A DNA stretch of 64,000 bases from JBALVT01 sp036960305 (GTDB taxonomy: Bacteria; Pseudomonadota; Gammaproteobacteria; Pseudomonadales; Halieaceae), in contig JBALWA010000021.1 in NCBI GenBank assembly GCA_036960305.1, positions 5,905 to 69,904 on the forward strand, given 5' to 3'. The stretch's first letter is position 1, and each line of letters starts with the position of its first letter. The notes under the pieces are model-generated. The model was not told where the DNA came from, ran no database searches, and saw nothing but the letters and a program-made list of their open reading frames with translations. The position numbers and the translations under genes were made by a program. Of the stretch, positions 63,181 to 64,000 are shown piece by piece.

Positions 63181-63226
63181 AAAAAACAAAACCCCTGTAG
63201 CTTATGCTACAGGGGTTTTGTTTTTT
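63181..63226. terminator. Bidirectional Rho-independent terminator
   Basis: Perfect 21-bp stem with a TTAT loop; the arms end in A6 and T6, so U-tracts form on both strands. It can stop dipeptidase transcripts from the left and any rRNA read-through from the right. Confidence 0.93.
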
Positions 63227-63315
63227 AGAAGCCTGGCGAGGGCCGGCCCCATGAGCAAAGCGAATGCTCTGGGTCTGACCGTAGGGCATCGCCATGTGTA
63301 ACGTTTCTCTGATCT

Positions 63316-63350
63316 AAAAAAAATCCCGTAGCTCAGAGAACTACGGGATT
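63316..63350 (-). terminator. rRNA operon terminator
   Basis: AATCCCGTAG/CTACGGGATT, 10-bp stem with 9-nt loop, followed on the minus strand by eight T. It lies 11 bp after the 5S 3' end. Confidence 0.92.
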
Positions 63351-63360
63351 TAGTATTAAA

Positions 63361-63477
63361 GCCTGGCGATGACCTACTCTCACATGGGAACCCCCACACT
63401 ACCATCGGCGATGCATCGTTTCACTACTGAGTTCGGGATGGGGTCAGGTGGTTCCAATGCTCTATTGTCGCCAGGCA
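63361..63477 (-). rRNA. rrf: 5S ribosomal RNA
   Basis: About 117 nt. The minus strand begins TGCCTGGCGACA and contains CCACCTGACCCCATCCCGAAC and GCCGATGGTAGTGTGGGG, matching gammaproteobacterial 5S; the ends TGCCTGGCGA and CATCGCCAGGC pair as helix I. Termini are accurate within about two bases. The 23S-5S spacer (63478-63640) contains no tRNA that I can recognise. Confidence 0.95.
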
Positions 63478-63640
63478 AACTGGCTTGAGTGATTCAGGTC
63501 TTAACACGCACGTTGCGCTGCCCTCGTCTTTCTCAAAAAGGTCGATAAACCAAGCTGATGTACTTCATTCTAACAAACGATTTCTTTCTTACTGTGACTC
63601 GCCACAAACATCCAACTGTTTTCAAAACAACTTAGATTAT

Positions 63641-64000
<360 letters not shown>

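Larger units (their letters stand above)
62939..63360. other. Hairpin-rich region between dipeptidase and rRNA operon
   Basis: 422 bp without a credible gene. Contents: 13-mer CAGCCTGCGGCTG twice (62960-62972, 63135-63147); hairpins GCCACTT/AAGTGGC (63028-63054), GGCGAGC/GCTCGCC (63052-63068) and GTTCACC/GGTGAAC (63102-63118); a very strong terminator (63181-63226); a stretch starting GCCTGGCGA at 63231 that repeats the 5S 3' end; and the 5S terminator (63316-63350). Confidence 0.7.

Noticed and set aside
63478..63640. tRNA gene in the 23S-5S spacer
   Set aside because: No cloverleaf, TPsiC-loop or CCA-like end visible.

Overview
The window reads as a chromosomal segment of a marine-type gammaproteobacterium. 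Protein sequences (CysK, AqpZ, EfpL, GlpE, Rnf, Hda, PurM/PurN) are close to Enterobacterales and Pseudomonas relatives. Sodium-coupled systems are prominent (NSS symporter, SDF-type symporter, Rnf). I place it near the Cellvibrionales/Halieaceae group, but that is inference and no 16S is present. Base composition is moderate to high in GC, genes are tightly packed, and 1- to 13-bp overlaps between consecutive genes are common. I see no prophage, CRISPR array or insertion sequence.

Layout. 1-1107: Nudix hydrolase (cut by the window edge) and MaoC dehydratase. 1286-6757: MscS channel, then an RND efflux adaptor/pump pair. 6802-11284: DgkA-EfpL, GlpE, SppA and an ArsC-WrbA-DUF2069 operon. 11383-13740: YihY, a TlpA-like lipoprotein and an iodotyrosine-deiodinase-like flavoprotein. 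13741-14704: a nearly gene-free stretch with hairpin repeats, a terminator and a 53-codon gene on the minus strand. 14705-17498: CysK, a GNAT and a quinone oxidoreductase whose 3' end lies in a repeat. 17524-23985: an exported phosphatase/kinase-like fusion, an SDF-symporter/binding-protein fusion and a patatin-barrel protein. 24079-28326: DEAD-box helicase, CvfB-like protein and oligopeptidase A. 28355-31681: AqpZ, a PTPS-like protein, DUF4760, an SDR and a queuosine-precursor transporter. 31660-40353: an amino-acid catabolism region (NSS symporter, leucine dehydrogenase, fused indolepyruvate:ferredoxin oxidoreductase, divergent Lrp, methionine/glutamine transaminase, omega-amidase). 40378-47250: Hda, PerM-like, DUF2066, PurM/PurN, DUF3108, Dcd and Mrp. 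47439-55353: MetG and the complete rnfABCDGE operon. 55350-59144: a hypothetical, RimI, a probable DNA polymerase III psi, a GT2 glycosyltransferase and an atypical Nramp. 59469-62938: an Ig-like lipoprotein and a renal-type dipeptidase. 63361-64000: 5S and the 3' end of 23S rRNA, minus strand.

How genes work together. The Lrp gene is divergent from the indolepyruvate oxidoreductase and lies upstream of the transaminase and omega-amidase. With leucine dehydrogenase this forms a plausible module that deaminates aromatic/branched amino acids, oxidises the 2-oxoacids with ferredoxin and removes 2-oxoglutaramate. Rnf, about 10 kb away, exchanges ferredoxin and NADH electrons.

The most unusual signal is a family of three long hairpins (13787-13857, 13965-14039, 16448-16517). 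They share an almost invariant 23-nt loop while their stems differ or change with compensating substitutions. Other points of interest are the exported phosphatase/kinase-like fusion, the SDF-symporter/binding-protein fusion lacking the usual substrate motifs, an Nramp lacking its metal motifs, and the unannotated 53-aa secreted peptide.
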